A program made the translations under genes and the position numbers. The notes under the pieces were generated by a model, which saw only the letters and a program-made list of their open reading frames with translations, was not told where the DNA came from and searched no databases. This document shows positions 38,714 through 51,500 of a stretch of DNA of 64,000 nucleotides, piece by piece. Origin of the DNA: Datnioides undecimradiatus (lineage: Eukaryota; Chordata; Actinopteri; Lobotiformes; Datnioididae); assembly GCA_008933995.1 (NCBI GenBank), contig WARS01000031.1, positions 2,508,001 to 2,572,000 on the forward strand. Direction: 5' to 3'. Each line of letters opens with the position of its first letter. Position 1 is the stretch's first letter.

Positions 38714-40946
38714 AATTTGTCTGTCGTTGTTTCAGCCGAGCATATTTCAAGTCAGCATTTTGTTCTCACCTTGTGACCCCATCGTAATCTCCGCCAAAAC
38801 CAATGATGTCTGCCCCAGCCACTTTCTTTATGTGGTCAAAGTGATCTGTGATGCAAGTCATAAACATGAGAATAAAGTGGATGCGCACAGAAAGAATAAT
38901 AAATGTTCATATTTAACCAGGTTTACAGTAGTTGTCATGGTCAGAACAGTGATTTACCAGCAACATTTGAGATGTTAGCGGTCTTGCCGCAGGTAACATA
39001 GTCACTGTAGAAGTTGACCATGACAATTCCTCTTTTTTCTTTCTGGAGAGACAGACAGGATGTTGCATGACAGTGAAACACTGATTCATAGGATGAAAGG
39101 AATTGTGTAATTTCTGCTTTTTTAGGCAGGAGACATGACAATGACTGAAAGTGCAGAACAGCGATAGACAAGACTTGGGCCAAGAGACCAATTTAGACTC
39201 ATGATAAAGTACAAAGGGCTTTTGACCTCTGCCTTCTTATTTTATTAGAGTGACTGTCTCCTGGTTATAACAGAGTAACTTCTTTCATCTGTTTGTTATT
39301 TCACAGTGCTGCTCAATAACTCTTTACTTTATTGTTTTATAGTCCGGAGCTGGGAAACCTCCATTATGCAAGAATCATTTGAACCAGACACAAGGTGCTG
39401 AGTTACTACTTGCAACCTTTTAGTGTGACACAGACCATTTACAGGGGCGTGTTCTCTGATATAACAATCACCAAAAGCAGAATGTGTTTTCTTAAGGCTG
39501 AATAGGATGGTCATTTTATAGCAGCCAGGCTATCTGCCGATACTTTCTGCTCTTCTACAGCCAATCAACCATTTCCAAGGTCAGAAGTTTCCATTTTTTC
39601 CATTTTCCATTTCCATTTTTTGTCACTTCATCCTTCCACTCTTCTCCATTTCCAAGGAAAATATTCCACATTTATACTTTACATCATATGATATCAGTTG
39701 CTACCAACTGAAAGTTGTTTTCTCTTCTTTCCTCTCACATTAATCATTTCACAACCCCTCAGATTTATCTTGTGATCCCATGAGGGGACCTGACCCCTTG
39801 GGTTGGGAACTAGTGGACTAAGCACCAGCTTAACTTGTTACAACGGTGGAAGTGCTACTTAGAGATAATGTCACATATGTTAACTTATTACTCACAGGAG
39901 ACTATTTATACTACTTACTTTTTTACTTTTAATAGCTTTGAATACATTTTTGTTTAAAATAATTTCTGCTCCTTTTCAAAAAATAAAACTGTGTGTGCAG
40001 GACTTGGTACTTATACTTAAGTGAAGACTCTGAAGACTTCCTCCACTACTATCCATTTTAACTTTTTCTTTACTCTTCAACCTTGTGATTGCCCTGCTGC
40101 ATCTTACACTTTTACATGTACTCTCACACACTCTCACCACTCTCCTGAGCACATCATCGGGGACGTTCCTCTTGTGTGGACATATGCCGTAAGCAGAGGA
40201 GTGGCTGAAGATGACCGGAGCTTTTGACCAGTCCAGCACCTGGTTCATCACCGATACGGTGACGTGAGCCAGGTCGATCAGCATCCCCAGACGGTTCATC
40301 TCCTCAATTACTTGCTGTTGAAGGGAAGCACATTGATTGTTATTGTTAATCTAAATTTCTTAAAACATTTTTTCTGTATTTTCACCCTGTACGTTTTGAC
40401 ATTTAAATCTGAACAGTTGATCAGCATCAAATTATCCATATTAGATCCATTTGAATTCAGTGTTAGGAGACAATGAAACATTTAAATAGAATCAACAGAG
40501 TAGAAAACTAAAATGTTACCTTTTACCTTCATATTCTCTATTTCTGATCTCAGTTTTTTATATATATTTGCTCAAGAAAGAGGGATAAATTCAACCGTGT
40601 GATTGCACATCATGGAAGAAATGTTTGATCATGCCTGTAATAAAACACAATGTGATAAGAAGCTATACACTAATCTGTAACTTAGTACAGACAATAAATC
40701 AATAAATATGCTCATCCCTGACAGTGCTGACCTTGCCAAATGGAGACAGGCCATTGTGTTGAGATGGCTCTAAACCTTCATCGACTCGCCAGTTATCTGC
40801 CCTGATAAGAAAAAAAACCACAGTAACCATGAAAAAAGCTGGTAACCGTGCAGCAGTGGATACCAAACCAATGGACATTAGATTTCATAATTTGGATTTA
40901 TTAAAGAATAATGAGAGGTTATATTACTAGCCTTGAAGAGTAAGAG

Positions 40947-40987
<41 letters not shown>

Positions 40988-43267
40988 ATATATACACTTC
41001 TTAGATTCCTTCCTACATTATAGTTCCTTCTTAGTTACGGCACATTTAGCCAGATGAAATCTTAACTGCAGCTTTTTAACTCAGTGATGAGGAAAGACAT
41101 TTCCGGGCCAAACCACCTCATTCAGGGAATCTGATACTACTGTCTGCAGAGCCCAGATGGCCTGCAGGAATCTCCCGTACTCCCCACAACACAATCTAAA
41201 CTGATCCTGACCTCTGATGGTAAAAGTACAACACAAAGAAACAACCAAGCTAATTTAAAATGAGCCTCAAACAAATACAAGAAAATGCTGAGTAATCATA
41301 AAGAAATGATCTAATTTTCCTGATTGTTCTTCGTTTTCTATTTATCACCGTTATGTAGGTTTACAGTGGTGTTAGTACTTTCACCTTCCTCCACCACAGT
41401 TTCAGGGGCACAAATCACCTGACACACACACACACACACACGCACACACTTATAAGATGCTTATATGGCTGTAGCAAGGTCTTATCTGTGTATGTCCCTT
41501 TGTGTGTTTGATGGCATAAATCTACTGTGCTGCTGGCTCTTACCAGGGTGTGGTGCAGGAATGTGTGAGTGTGAGGTAGCGGACCCCCAGCTGGTACATG
41601 GTGCGCAGGGTTCCCAGGCTGCTGTCAATGGAGTGACCCCCCTCCACCCCGATCAGACTGGCTGTCTTATTCATGCTGAATGCCCGCATGATGTCTGTGC
41701 AGCGCAGACATGAGAGATGATCGGTGATTCAGCCAGGAAGCAGAGGCAGGTATGAAGAGAGTGGAGGAGACACTTAAACATCTCTGGAATTACTAGTTCT
41801 GTCTCACCTTGGCTACTGGTGGCAAACATGAAGACGTCTGGGTATTTTTGACACATCCTGTGAACAACATCTATCTGCTCCAGTGTTTGTCGGACAGCAT
41901 CTTTGTACTGAGTGTTACAAGGAACGTATGCAGACCAAAACTGAAAGAGGAACAGAGGATAATGTCTGAACAACCAGCACTGCTCCAGCCATTCTCCTTA
42001 ATTAGAACCTCCGTCATGTATGCTGTGTTTATATAACTTGGTGTATGAGACAAAAGACATTTGGACAAAAGCTGCAATTGAAAAGTCAAAATGTAAATAC
42101 ACACAGTCAGTTCTCCACAATACACAACATAAAAACCTTAGCGATACAGAGGACATCTTTGTCTTGTCAATGTTAAACTATTAGATTCAGCTTGAAGAAG
42201 TTTTGGAATGTGATGCTTAAATGTAATTTTCATTAATACAAAAAGTAAGTTTGGTCAACACTGTGTAAAGATTTCCCACCTGAATGATTTGTCGTGTTTA
42301 AAGTTACAAACTTGAAAAAAGCATTTTACAGAGGCAGGCAGGAAGAAACACTGAATAACTCTTTCCCTGTATTGTCAAAGGGATCATGAATCAACATATA
42401 CTCATGAAACACAGATAATTGTGACATTGTGTCACAGTGCTGTACTTCTGCAGAATGGCTTAGTTAGGGATGAACTCATCCTACTCTTTTCAGCTGATCC
42501 AAAATCATTGCTTGGATTGCTAAAATACATTTTGCCACTAACCCCATCCACAGCAGTGCACTGTGCAGCAGAAGGACTGCTGTAGGAAGCAGCACACTCC
42601 TTCTTTAAACTGGGGTGGTGCTAACCACTGTGGGTAATACCTGAGGTATCTCTTTAAGAAAATTTATGAAAAGCCATCTGTATTGAAGATTGGGCCTGTC
42701 AAGGTGAGCAGAAGAAGAAGAAGAAGAAGAAGAGGAACCCAGTGACCTTGAAAGGATGTTTTCCTTTTATGTCCCAGTTCCCAGTGTGTTCTGTTTTGTA
42801 TGTACCTGAGCTCCAAGTCGTCCGGTCTTGATCTTATAGATGTTGGTGTGCGTTGTTTCGAGCGAGCTAAGATTCACTTTGTTGAGCTCGTTGTTGAATT
42901 GTTTTCGAAGTTGCCAAGGCAGATCGTTGTGGCTGACAGATCAGAAGGTAAATGGTTACACACTCACAGAGCCTCTTTCATCATAAACTGTTTTGTTTTG
43001 TTTGGCCGGATCATTACTAGAAATTGCTTCCATAAGTGAGCTTTGACTACAGAGTTTACTGCTGTTGTTGGTCACATAATCAGGAACAGAACACCGCACA
43101 AGGAACATTTTACTTCATGCAGACGAAGCTTCTACTTACCCGTCAATGAGTGGCGTGTCAGACATCAGACTCAGGGCTGTGGTCATGTGTGGATCCTCAG
43201 CCGTGAAGACAGAACAGGAACCGAGCCACAGTAGCACAAATAAAGCTGAGATAACTGTGGACAGCAT
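36960..43267 (-). CDS. dpep1: Dipeptidase 1 (renal/membrane dipeptidase)
   Basis: GPI-anchored zinc metallopeptidase that cleaves dipeptides and, in mammals, leukotriene D4 and cystinyl-bis-glycine. Ten minus-strand exons: 43267-43140, 42932-42806, 41940-41808, 41694-41544, 40801-40732, 40314-40138, 39042-38958, 38845-38770, 38603-38468, 37151-36960, in phase throughout, giving 424 aa (human about 411). Signal peptide at residues 1-23. Zinc ligands are visible: His44 and Asp46 (DGHNDLPWQ), Glu147 (GVEGGHSID), His220 (LIDLAHV), His241 (FSHSSAY). Catalytic-site Asp310 (GFGGDYDG) and LTHSC His174 are also kept. The hydrophobic C-terminus ([19 protein letters not shown]) fits a GPI-attachment signal. 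DPEP1 is a neighbour of ANKRD11 in mammals; DPEP2/3 are less likely given the sequence [18 protein letters not shown] and synteny. Confidence 0.94.
37920..38410 (+). repeat. TG-rich tract with minisatellite-like GGGGACTTTCC units
   Basis: Located in dpep1 intron 9. TG-rich segments alternate with units of the form GGGGACTTTCCTTT-TT(C)CCCAAAATAAAA(C)ACATG, at 38264-38300 and 38358-38390, plus partial TGTATTACACATGT pieces at about 38089 and 38393. The units contain small inverted repeats (GGGGAC...CCCC). Minus-strand open frames through it give repeated peptides but are not genes. Confidence 0.6.
38330..38786 (-). repeat. dpep1: Parental copy of the dpep1 exon 9 duplication
   Basis: Contains functional exon 9 (38603-38468), the intron between exons 8 and 9, and the start of exon 8 overlap. 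Similar to 35753-36176 except for a few substitutions and a longer (TTTA)n in the intron. Offset is about 2.58 kb, in direct orientation. Confidence 0.9.
38659..38714 (+). repeat. (TTTA)n microsatellite
   Basis: About 13 TTTA units in dpep1 intron 8. The duplicated copy near 36080-36112 has only a short T/A-rich equivalent, so the run expanded or contracted after duplication. Confidence 0.9.
39765..39825 (+). mobile_element. Possible hAT-type element remnant
   Basis: The segment with TGAGGGGACCTGACCCCTTGGGTTGGGAACTAGTGG resembles, in two pieces, the common vertebrate terminal sequence ending GGTTGGGAACCACTG. It is very short and diverged. Confidence 0.3.
40946..40994 (+). repeat. (TA)n(TG)n microsatellite
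   Basis: A compound TA/TG repeat in dpep1 intron 4. Confidence 0.9.
41420..41446 (+). repeat. (CA)n microsatellite
   Basis: A short CA run in dpep1 intron 4, with one CG interruption. Confidence 0.8.
42711..42734 (+). repeat. (GAA)n microsatellite
   Basis: Eight GAA/AAG units in dpep1 intron 2. Confidence 0.9.
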
Positions 43268-46200
43268 TTCTACACACTGCTGAGTGCTCTGCTCTTTTTT
43301 TTCTTTGGGTCTCTAAACTTTCAGGTAAACCTGATTTGACAGACTGCAGCTGGGACAGCTGCTCTGCCAATTGCAACTGTTTTTGTTTTTTGAATGTATC
43401 TATGCAGATTCCTTCATATGTTCACCCGGGTTTCTTGTCCGTTTCTGTTCAATTCTGTCTCTGTTAACCCTGCTCAATGCTCCTCCTCTCTGTTGAGTCT
43501 GTTTCTCATTAGAGAGTCAGCAGTCATAAATACAGCCCAGGAGCTTAAACATTCTTACAATCTCTACAGCTGTTAGCCAATGTTGGTTAATGAATAATTT
43601 AGCTTTTGACAAAAAGATCACTGCGTATTCTTTGGACAAGAATATCTCAGTTTTATGCGTATTGTTCCTGTGCTCATGGAAAAACTAGTTCTTGAGAACT
43701 AGCAAAGCAATCTGGAGTATTTCTCAACTGTCTTTAATTTGAAGAGGAATGATTGTGGGCTTTAGATAAAAGTTAGACTACTGAGTTAATTACAGTGAAT
43801 TACTAATGAGTTGCATTTCTTTTTACACCTTACACTGAATACAGTACATTTGTGAAGTAAAATTGAGGTAGTTTTGATTAAAGAAAAGGATCAAACAAGC
43901 AATAAATATGTTGAGATTAACATGAATTAAGGATGCAATCAGTTCTATCTGTTATCATATTTATACAGAATATTATTGTAATAATAGTTTCCTTATGCTT
44001 TTGTGCTCCATGATAGTATTGGGATGGGAAGGACTGACAAGAAGGACTGAGTCACTATCATGATGTGCTGCAGCTGATATGAGGACCAAAAGTGAAAGAG
44101 TGCACCCAAAAATACAGCGCCTGAATGTTTAAGGAATTAATCAGGAAACACATGTGCATGCTACATGACTACTCTCACAAGCTTCAGGCAACAGATAAAA
44201 TTCATCCATCCATCCATCTTCTTCCACTTATCCGGGACCAGGTCGCAGGGTCAGCAGCCTGAGCAGGGATGCACAGACTTCCCTCTCCCCAGACACTTCC
44301 TTCAGCTCTTCCAGTGGGATCCCTAGGTGTTCCCAGGCCAGTCAAGAGACATAGTTCCTCCAACGTGTCCTGGGTCTTCCCCGGGGCCTCCTCCTGGGGG
44401 GACATGCCCGGAACACCTCCCCAGGGAGGTGTCCAGGAGGTATCCGAAACAGATGCCCAAGCCACCTCAGCTGGCTCCTCTCAATGTGAAGGTGATGGTC
44501 TCTGGTAAACTACACCCACTGGTTAAAGAGTTGCATAATATTAATTCATATTTTGTGATGCAGTGTTTTGTTTTTGTCTTTTTTATGTGATGCGTACAAG
44601 TCTTATTTTTAATCCGACAAACAACAAAGAGGACTCCCTTTGCATGAAATATTTCTTTGACTAAAGATCAAATAATATTCCATTTCGCTTTTACATCAAG
44701 TCAATTAAATGACTGTTTTCACTGTACACTTTGCTCTTCTGAGGTACAACTATTACTTTTCTTTCATCTGACTACAGGTTTTTAGTTGAGCCTCTTCCAA
44801 ATGACATGCGGTAAAAGTACAGTAAAGTAAAACACATTTTCTCACCATCATATATAATCATACACATCTCTTAAAGTAGAGAGAGGAAAGAAAAGAAGTG
44901 CATTAAAGGGTTAACACATTCCTTGCAGATCCTTGCATACCATCACTAAAATCGTGACTGGTGAGGATTCGGCTGACACACCCACTGACCACCACTCTCT
45001 GGCTGCTGTCTGAAACACAACACTCAGAGGAAAATGTGTTTTCTTTATATCACATATTAAATGTATAATTATACACATTACTGTGCAGAACATATCTACA
45101 AAGGCAGATATCATAATTTTAAACATGACTTAGAAACCAACATTTGAATAAAATTGAAGTGCTGTGTAGGAACGTACTGTTCTGGGAGATTGCAAGGTTC
45201 AGTTGGGAAAGTAATGCCATCAATCATGTGGCTAACCACTCCAAAAGGGACAGGGAAGTCCCACGATGTGTGGGCAATTAACACATATATGGACTGTGTG
45301 TCATGTGCTGTTGCTGTTACAGTGAAACCTTGAGTAGGAACAATACAGAAATATGATTCTACATGAATTAAAATAAAAGGTTTTTAAAGAGTAAAAACTT
45401 TAAGTAAGAATCTTAAAAGAGTTTTAAAGAGTTGTAAGTTAATTACAAACAAAAAGTTCAGTCAGACTTTACAGTTCGTAGCACGTATAGCTGATTTGTT
45501 TTGAGTTTCAGTGTTTAAAAATTAACACTGCTCCTGTAGCGCCACCATCAGGACTATCAGTGCACAAAACCAGCTTAGGATGTTTTACATGGGACTGGAC
45601 GCATGTGCAAAGTTTAAATTGTGTAATTTAATTTCTCTTTGCTGGAAGACAGTTTCCCCTGGGATAAGTGTAAAAAGCAGCAGAGCTGCCAGGCTCCTAA
45701 TACTACAAACAGACCGAAAAATTTAAATTTCAATTGTTTGATCTACCAGTGACTGGATACCATGAGGTAGCTGGTAAATAAGTTTCCCCTCACAGGAAGC
45801 TTTCAGACTTTCTCACATTAAATGAAATCAGCTAATATCTGAAGCATCGTGGGTGGATAATAAGCAGAGAGGTGGTACATTACTTGCCACAGCTAGACAA
45901 AGTTTGAGAGGAGACATTGTATAATTTTGTGATTTAGTCTTGTGACCCGGCTGCATCTACTGCATGTTTCCTTCTTTGCCCATTATTCTAGCTTTTTAAT
46001 AAGAGACAGATACCTTCACATGTGTGCGTCCAAATGAGTTGTTTTCTTGCTTACTAATTAATGTATATAATTGTTTTCTTCTCCTTCAGTTAACAGCTAT
46101 TTTACTGTGGATGAAAAGAGTATGGTCCAGACATTAAATGTAATAGTTTTTAAATAGTAAAGAATAATTAAATGGTCAAAACCTTAATTGTGAGAGCATT

Positions 46201-46833
46201 CTCCACCAATACCCTTCAATTTCAAGTTTGTTTTCCCGGCCAGAAATATTCTGTCATCCAATGCTAACCTGAGACTTAGCCTCTATTTCTATTTGAAGAT
46301 TTATGAATAGCATTGGTGAAGCAGCATGTGTGTTCATGTCAACTTGTTAGAAGTATTATTGTGCACTTAACACTTAAATGGCAATCTGCTTCTATTAAAA
46401 TCTGCACAGATTATGATCCTGAGCTGAAAGATATATTTATTTCAATAATACAGATATTTCATCAATGACATGCTCAGAGGTATCTCTGTGTCTCTCAGTC
46501 CTTTTAGTTGTCAGTCTGGTTGAACAACTTTAACAACAATGTTTTTGCAAAGCCTAAATTCCATGTATGAAAATGTGTATCATCTTTGGCAAGTACTACA
46601 ACAGACACCCACTGAGTGACGTCCTGTTGAGGCTTCTCATTTGCACTTCCTCCTCTCAGTTTATTTGAACCCCGTATATTCATCAGTCTGTTTCCCTCAC
46701 AGAGTCATATACACAAAGGGACAGAGTCCAGAGACAGACTAAGAGCAGAGAAGAAAACAAAAGAAACAACAGGCAGACCAGTCAAGAGGTAGCTTAATAA
46801 GAGAGACCAGTGAATACAAACATAAGGTTGAAT
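43268..46833. other. Intergenic between dpep1 and the sulfotransferase gene
   Basis: The dpep1 and sulfotransferase genes are divergently transcribed from this 3.6 kb. It contains a LINE 3' fragment (44203-44497) and an unassigned open segment near 45130-45377 on the minus strand. The last 150 bases before 46834 presumably contain the sulfotransferase 5' UTR. No certain gene was seen. Confidence 0.6.
44203..44497 (-). mobile_element. 3' end of a fish L2/Maui-type non-LTR retrotransposon
   Basis: Minus-strand translation gives the C-terminal end of a LINE reverse-transcriptase ORF: RSQLRWLGHLFRIPPG, then GEVFRACPPRRRPRGRPRTRW, NYVS, an in-frame TGA, LAWEHLGIPLEELKEVSGER, and LLRLLTLRPGPG followed by a stop. 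It ends in a short (ATGG)n tail as LINEs of this kind do. The internal stop shows a dead copy; the 5' part is absent (5' truncation). Clade assignment is from memory of the motif. Confidence 0.8.
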
Positions 46834-49069
46834 ATGGCCAGATTGGATGTCGTTGAGACGTTTCATGGTATTTTGTTTCCTGGACACTTGCACACCCAGG
46901 ACTCCTTGCAACTTGCCCTGAAATTTCCATTTCGAGACATGGATATCCTCATCGTCTCCTATCCGAAGTCAGGTAAGAGGAAAAGACAAGCTTATTTGGA
47001 TACGTGGCACCCAGCAGTGAGTTTTAATCAAAACTATCTACACGGGCATGTTGAGCCTTTGATTGCAGATATAATATAATATTACCTATGCAATATTATG
47101 GCCGATATTTATACTTTGAAGTCTGTTTAAACAATCTTTTTTCTGTTCTTAAGCAAGGAATTTTAAAAAAGGGAAACAAATCTGATGTTTCTGTCATTTC
47201 TCTCCACAGGAACCACTTGGATACAGGAAATTGTGTCCCTCATAACCAGCAGAGGGGACCCACACTTAGCCCAAACTGTCCCAAACTGGGCTCGGGCTCC
47301 CTGGCTGGAGCAGTATTATTTTTCTGCTGTACTGGAGGCCTCATCCACCACCCCTCGAGTCATCACCACACACCTGCCACATCATCTGCTGGGCCCTGCT
47401 CTCCGGGGCTCCAAAGCCAAGGTCACAGTTACATATTTGAGCAACTGTTTGCACCACAGTCATTTGGCCAGATCATTATGTAGGCTACTATTAGTTTATT
47501 GTAGATATAACTGTATCATCATCATCATAAGGGTATCAGCATATATGCTGATGAGTACAGAAATGCCAAATTAAGTTTGAGGTAATTTATAAACAACATC
47601 ACTATTACAAAGTTTGTCGAGCATGATTACCTAATTATTTTTAACTATTAAATCTGAATGTGTCTTGATTAAAATTCCAATATGTTGATATCAAACTCCC
47701 ATTTATTAATGTAACAGTACTAGTATTTAGACACTGTTGCTCTGTGTCGTCTCAAAGGTCATCTATGTCAGCAGAAACCCTAAAGATGTGGCGGTGTCCT
47801 TTTACCACTTCCACAAAATGGCAAATTTCCTCCCTGAGGCCGGCACGTTTTCAGATTTTTTGAATCGATTTCTGGAGGGCACACGTGAGTTGATGTTGGG
47901 ACAACAAATGCATTGATTTTAATGTTTATTGATGATATGCATGCTTCAGCTCTGCAGCCAAAAGTGCAAGTCAATCAAATGTACGGTATTTTGTGACACC
48001 TTGCTTTTTCAGTGTCCTACGGCTCCTGGTTTGACCATGTCAAAGGCTGGATCAGTCAGACAGAAACTTTGAACAATCTGATTCACGTCACCTACGAAGA
48101 GATGTCGCTGGTAAAGGAAAACTGATTCATCATCATAAAATACCTCCATTAAAGTATATTTTTAAATAGACAACTAAGTGTGATTTTCCTGTGAGATACT
48201 GGTTTATCTTGTTCCCCAGTCACAAGGTCTGTAAGCTGAAGTTCACTTTGAACCTCAAGTCATAGGATATTTTTTTTATATCTGGCATTGTGAGAAAGCT
48301 ATTGCGCACCGCACACATGAAGTCATTCCAGTGCTTCAGACCAAATTTAATTTCCTCATTACATCCAGTTTTTAATAATTTTAATTCTATTATTGTCTTC
48401 ATCTTACCGTCAGGACCTACATGCTGCCATAAAGAGGATAAGCTTATTCCTACAATGTCCCCTGGTGGAGGACGAGATCAGTAACTGTGTGAGACACTGC
48501 AGCTTCAGTAGCATGAAAGACAACAAGATGGTTAACTACACCCTGATCACCAAAGAGATAATAGACCATAGCAAAGGCTCCTTCATGAGAAAAGGTGAGG
48601 CTCTGTTCTAACATACGCAGATCACTGACAGGTCTTTTACAACAGTGGTTTCCAGTCTGTGGTTCAGCAGCTTGTAAGTGGTCCCCAGATGAATCTGAGG
48701 GGTTCATATTCTCATGTTACAGACGGCATCAGTCCTCCTTAGCAAAGCAAACATTTTTCAAAACCAAATTACACACTATTCCTTTACATCTATAATGTCT
48801 GTAAACTACCATAATTTAAAATCGCTATCGGTTGAGAAGAATTGTACATTTTACTGTATTTTATATGGTTTCATATGATTGCTTCCTTTTTGCTTCACTA
48901 ATTGTTCTCTTCCTACAATTCAGGTCAGATCGGAGACTGGAAAAACATGTTTACAGAGGACCAGAATCAATATTTCAAAAGTGTCTTTGCATCAAAGATG
49001 CAGAACTGCACTTTAGAGTTTGTGTGGGATGAGCAGGATAAAGAGGCTGATGATCAGGTCCCACTGTAA
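46834..49069 (+). CDS. sult5a1: Cytosolic sulfotransferase (SULT family, probably SULT5A1)
   Basis: Transfers sulfate from PAPS to hydroxyl or amine groups of small molecules in the cytosol. Six exons in phase: 46834-46972, 47210-47421, 47758-47884, 48013-48110, 48414-48594, 48924-49069, giving 300 aa, the usual SULT length. Seen: the 5'-phosphosulfate loop PKSGTTW (residues 44-50), catalytic His101 in THLP, the 3'-phosphate-binding Arg123 and Ser131 in SRNPKDVAVSFYHF, and the C-terminal GQIGDWK (GxxGxxK, 253-259) beginning in the last exon. The KTVE dimer motif is altered. The subfamily call rests mainly on position: mouse Sult5a1 lies in the Ankrd11-Dpep1 interval as I recall; SULT2 or SULT6 membership is not excluded from sequence alone. 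Confidence 0.85.
48643..48725 (+). mobile_element. Possible hAT-type nonautonomous element remnant
   Basis: Within sulfotransferase intron 5, ACAGTGGTTTCCAGTCTGTGG followed by GATGAATCTGAGGGGTTCAT resembles the common vertebrate terminal sequence CAGTGGTTCTCAACCTG...GATAAATCTGAGGGGTC. Short and diverged; no terminal duplication determined. Confidence 0.4.
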
Positions 49070-49571
49070 GCTTACTGAAGTTGTGAAAGCAGCACCCTGT
49101 AGGCTGCATTACAAATGGATGGTCTTCTCTAGGTTGTAGATAAAATAATAATTAGCTGTAGAAATCCTACCAACATGCAACATACACAGTCTTGAAAAAA
49201 AATGTAAGCGTTATAATCAAATTTAACACATAATTTCATGTGTAGAGTTAATGTACTCAATGTTTTGATACAATGTATGTATGATTAAAAACCCGATCAC
49301 TTCAATCCTCTTATGGCTGACTGTGAATGTCTTTTGCTTCAGTACAAGTGGCACTTAAGGTTACTAATGTGGCATACAAACAAATTGACAGTTATGTAAG
49401 CGGCACAACAACAAACAGAGGGGGAAGGACAGGTCAAAGGTTTTAATATAAAGTTCCTCGTCCTCAGGGCAGTGACATTCTTGTGCATCCTGTCACTTCA
49501 CACACTCAAAGAGAAGGTGTTGTTCCCCCTCCAGTTTCCATGCACTGGGGTGCTTTGATTAAATCCTATTG

Positions 49572-49573
<2 letters not shown>

Positions 49574-49609
<36 letters not shown>
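49574..49609 (+). repeat. (TG)n microsatellite
   Basis: Eighteen TG units downstream of the sulfotransferase gene. Confidence 0.9.
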
Positions 49610-51412
49610 GTATTTAAGAATGAGCATATGGTACAGAGTGTTTAGGACACACTGTTCTCTGTGGCTGCAAGGATGAACTCTGATAACTGGTGGAAAACGT
49701 TAATCCTCATAGGCTCATAGCTCCCATCTGACTGAAGGGACAAATTCACAATATATAATATGATATAACTTATATCCAACAGTGAAGATGGTTTGAAAAA
49801 GAAGAAATGGTGCAAGTGCTATGAAGTGAATGTATCTCTATTGATCAGAGCTCAAAACATGTCAATCACTTGTATTTGAATATGCTCTGTTTGCATTTGA
49901 GTTTAAAATGAGCAAATTCATTCTTTGCTCCATCCTTGACTTCCACTCTTTATTCAAGTGAGTTGTAGTTAAAATTAAATTTTGAGATGTTGGCTCGCTC
50001 ATCTTCTTGCCAAGAGTCTGATGAGAAGATTGATACCACTCTCCTGGCTCTGTCCATTACTCCACTGATGATAGTCTGTGCTCGCTGCCTGGCAACAAGA
50101 GCCAGATGTTTACACTTGTGTATAATCATTGTACTAAGCTAAACTAACTGTTGTCTGTCTCTAGCTTTACACAGACTGACTCACAGTCAGTCACTAGGCT
50201 AGTGGGTTTCTGTTGAGCAGCAGATTACCTTTGCTGTGTGGTACAAGATCCCAGTTTTATTCTGTTGCACAAATACAATGTTGAGAAATGTTATATTATA
50301 ACCTCTGAGTTACAAATTCATTAAATACAGTATATTTTCTGTATGACATTCTTTTGCATGTACTGCTACACTCGTGCCAGAGTTTGAGCTTAAAATTGCA
50401 GACACCTGAAGCTGGGCTGAAGCAGTTCAGTAATTTAATTCACCAAAAACAAAGGCACAAAAAGGCTTACAGGACCATGAGGCAGGCAAAGGTCAAAACC
50501 AGAGAAAGCAGTCTGAGCAAGCAACATGGAAACACCTGGAAAACAAAATATGAGCAACACTTTTTATTCAAGTCTGTATCTTTAAAGGACCAGGATACTA
50601 AATTAATTTCTTTTCCTCTTGTGGTTTCTAACCATTCAGTAACTTTTAATTTGTCCAGGATTTTGAGATTTCATGTCCGACTTTCCCACTCATATTACTG
50701 TGGACTGTGGATTATCCCGCATATCAGACACTAGAAAAACGTTGCTGCTGAATTTTTCAAACACCAGATTTCAGCGGCTGTGTGCGTAACGAGGCACAGT
50801 GTGCTGCTGATACTCACAGTGCCTGACATAAGCAGCCATCAAGCTTATACTAAAGCCTGCACTGGTCATTTTAAGCATGTATTTCATGTTTGCATGCAAG
50901 GCTGTGTGTGAGAGAATGTGTGTTTTTGTTCATTTCATGTACTGCTCGTGTATTTGTGTGCCCATGTGTACATTTGAATAGTGATCTGGCCTGATTTGAA
51001 AGAAACAACATTCAAACTCAAGCACGTGCAGCCTTGAAGATGATGATGTCTCTTGTCTTTTCAAAACACGGTGTGAAAACCCGTTTCATGAAAGAATCAT
51101 TATTCCTGCCTGTAGATTTTGTTAGAGGGTGGCCGGAGGTGCACGTCTGTAAAGTGGATTCAGCTGAGTTCAATGACAGGAGAGTAAAGAACACGGCGCT
51201 CTGCTTTCAGTGAAATAAATGAATGTTATAGAATTAATTTGAGGCATAATTTCTCTGTTTTCATTGAAGCACAGTGTTTTGTCTCTCTCTCTTCTTTCAC
51301 CATCTGTCACTGATCTGCTTGATTTTTGTAAAACGTGTACTGAATAATCAAGTTGACAAGGGCTCCAATGTGCTGTTGTATCAGCTGCTAATAAACTCCA
51401 TGCATGTTCACA

Positions 51413-51458
51413 TGCACACACACACACACACACGATTGAAGCTTTCAAACTCTTAGTT

Positions 51459-51496
<38 letters not shown>

Positions 51497-51500
51497 ACTC
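51413..51500 (+). repeat. (CA)n microsatellites
   Basis: Two CA runs (about 51413-51433 and 51460-51490) separated by a short unique segment. Confidence 0.85.

Noticed and set aside
48924-48940. AGATCGGAGAC resembling the start of the Illumina TruSeq adapter
   Set aside because: It differs from the adapter after nine bases and encodes the conserved GQIGDW of the sulfotransferase.
50354-50734. 126-codon plus-strand open frame with basic residues
   Set aside because: Looks like degenerate repeat-derived sequence; no family, splice or promoter evidence.
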